DNA of 64,000 nt, taken from contig NZ_PJCA01000029.1 in assembly GCF_002836355.1 (NCBI RefSeq), positions 1 to 64,000 on the forward strand. Direction: 5' to 3'. Within the stretch, counting starts at the first letter, position 1. Each line of letters starts with the position of its first letter. The position numbers and the translations under genes were made by a program. The notes beneath the pieces are model-generated. The model did no database searches and was not told the origin of the DNA. It saw only the letters and a program-made list of their open reading frames with translations. The stretch is from Moritella sp. Urea-trap-13 (GTDB lineage: Bacteria; Pseudomonadota; Gammaproteobacteria; Enterobacterales; Moritellaceae). This document shows, one piece after another, positions 63,699 to 64,000 of this stretch.

Positions 63699-64000
63699 AT
63701 GGCTTATGAACAATCGACAAACAATTACACGCTTGCAGTAATTGATGCTAATCACCCTTTAAGAGCGCATGTTGAACACTATATTTATTCGCGATACAGC
63801 CTCGCGTTCAATGCGCATATCCATGAATTTATGCCCATGTTTGTGGCTATTTTAGATGAAAACAACACGATCCTTTCGGCCTGTGGTTATCGTGAGGCAG
63901 ATAGCGCCCCGCTGTTCTTGGAGCAATATCTTCACGCGCCTGCCGACCAATTAATGGCTGATACGTTTGAGCAACCGATTTCAAGAAACAAGCTGATTGA
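63699..64000 (+). CDS. Thermostable hemolysin family protein, 5' part
   Basis: The gene runs off the right edge; 100 codons are visible. The start ATG at 63699 has an AAGG upstream. The visible protein, LRAHVEHYIYSRYSLAFNAHIHEFMPMFVAILDENNTILSACGYREADSAPLFLEQYLHAPADQLM, follows the T_hemolysin pattern (SRYxxxFxAxIxxFxPxxxA, then CGxRxAxxxPLFLEQYL). The name derives from a Vibrio hemolysin; most homologues probably are GNAT-like enzymes and need not lyse cells. No signal peptide. Confidence 0.78.
   Translation, partial: MAYEQSTNNYTLAVIDANHPLRAHVEHYIYSRYSLAFNAHIHEFMPMFVAILDENNTILSACGYREADSAPLFLEQYLHAPADQLMADTFEQPISRNKLI

Overview
The window reads as chromosomal DNA of a marine gammaproteobacterium of the Moritella/Shewanella/Vibrio type (inference). 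It has a low-to-moderate G+C content, trimethylamine N-oxide sensing proteins TorS/TorT/TorR, a complete hexose-phosphate sensing and uptake set (UhpA, UhpB, UhpC, UhpT), a LacI-controlled trehalose PTS locus with a LamB-type porin, a thermostable-hemolysin family gene, and many small LysR-controlled units. I recognised no rRNA, tRNA, CRISPR array, intact insertion sequence or prophage.

Layout. 1-1.8 kb: the 5' part of a secreted LamG-domain protein and a tail-collar (MdpB-like) protein. 1.9-7.8 kb: a same-strand block of six genes, which is the most unusual part of the window. It encodes a JmjC/cupin oxygenase interrupted by an in-frame amber codon, two related PRMT-like methyltransferases, an AspH-type hydroxylase, an AlkB-type oxygenase and a formyltransferase. 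Two copies of a conserved ~85-bp promoter block precede the two sub-operons, each with a dyad inside the promoter spacer. The block looks like an undescribed tailoring pathway of hydroxylation, methylation and formylation; its substrate is unknown.

8-18.4 kb: redox and detoxification functions (PNPOx-ferredoxin reductase fusion, GST, MOSC protein, and a YhaJ/DoxX/YqjG/pirin set that matches the quinone-responsive genes of E. coli), with GNAT and IclR genes between them. 18.4-31 kb: small accessory genes, relics and inverted repeats. These include a decayed trehalose-locus fragment, three closely spaced palindromes, a G+C-richer DUF3303 gene between imperfect direct repeats, an ECF sigma factor coupled to an exported protein, and a TetR-membrane protein operon.

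31-47.9 kb: SnoaL/HxlR pair, kinase, inositol-phosphatase-like and DHH proteins, then torS/torT/torR (no torCAD structural genes in view), then uhpC-uhpB-uhpA, uhpT and manA, and a DUF1275 protein. 48-56.3 kb: LysR beside a 5'-truncated SDR, a very large di-haem peroxidase-like cytochrome, a flavin reductase-like protein, tandem universal stress protein, MipA/OmpV and a small exported protein. 56.5-63.4 kb: the trehalose regulon treC, treB, treR, glk and a divergent lamB-type porin, with four matching palindromic operators. Together these import trehalose through the porin, phosphorylate it through TreB, split it with TreC and phosphorylate the released glucose with Glk. The window ends in a thermostable-hemolysin family gene preceded by tandem repeats.

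Coordinates and translations were read by hand. Family assignments rest on recognised motifs, not on database searches.
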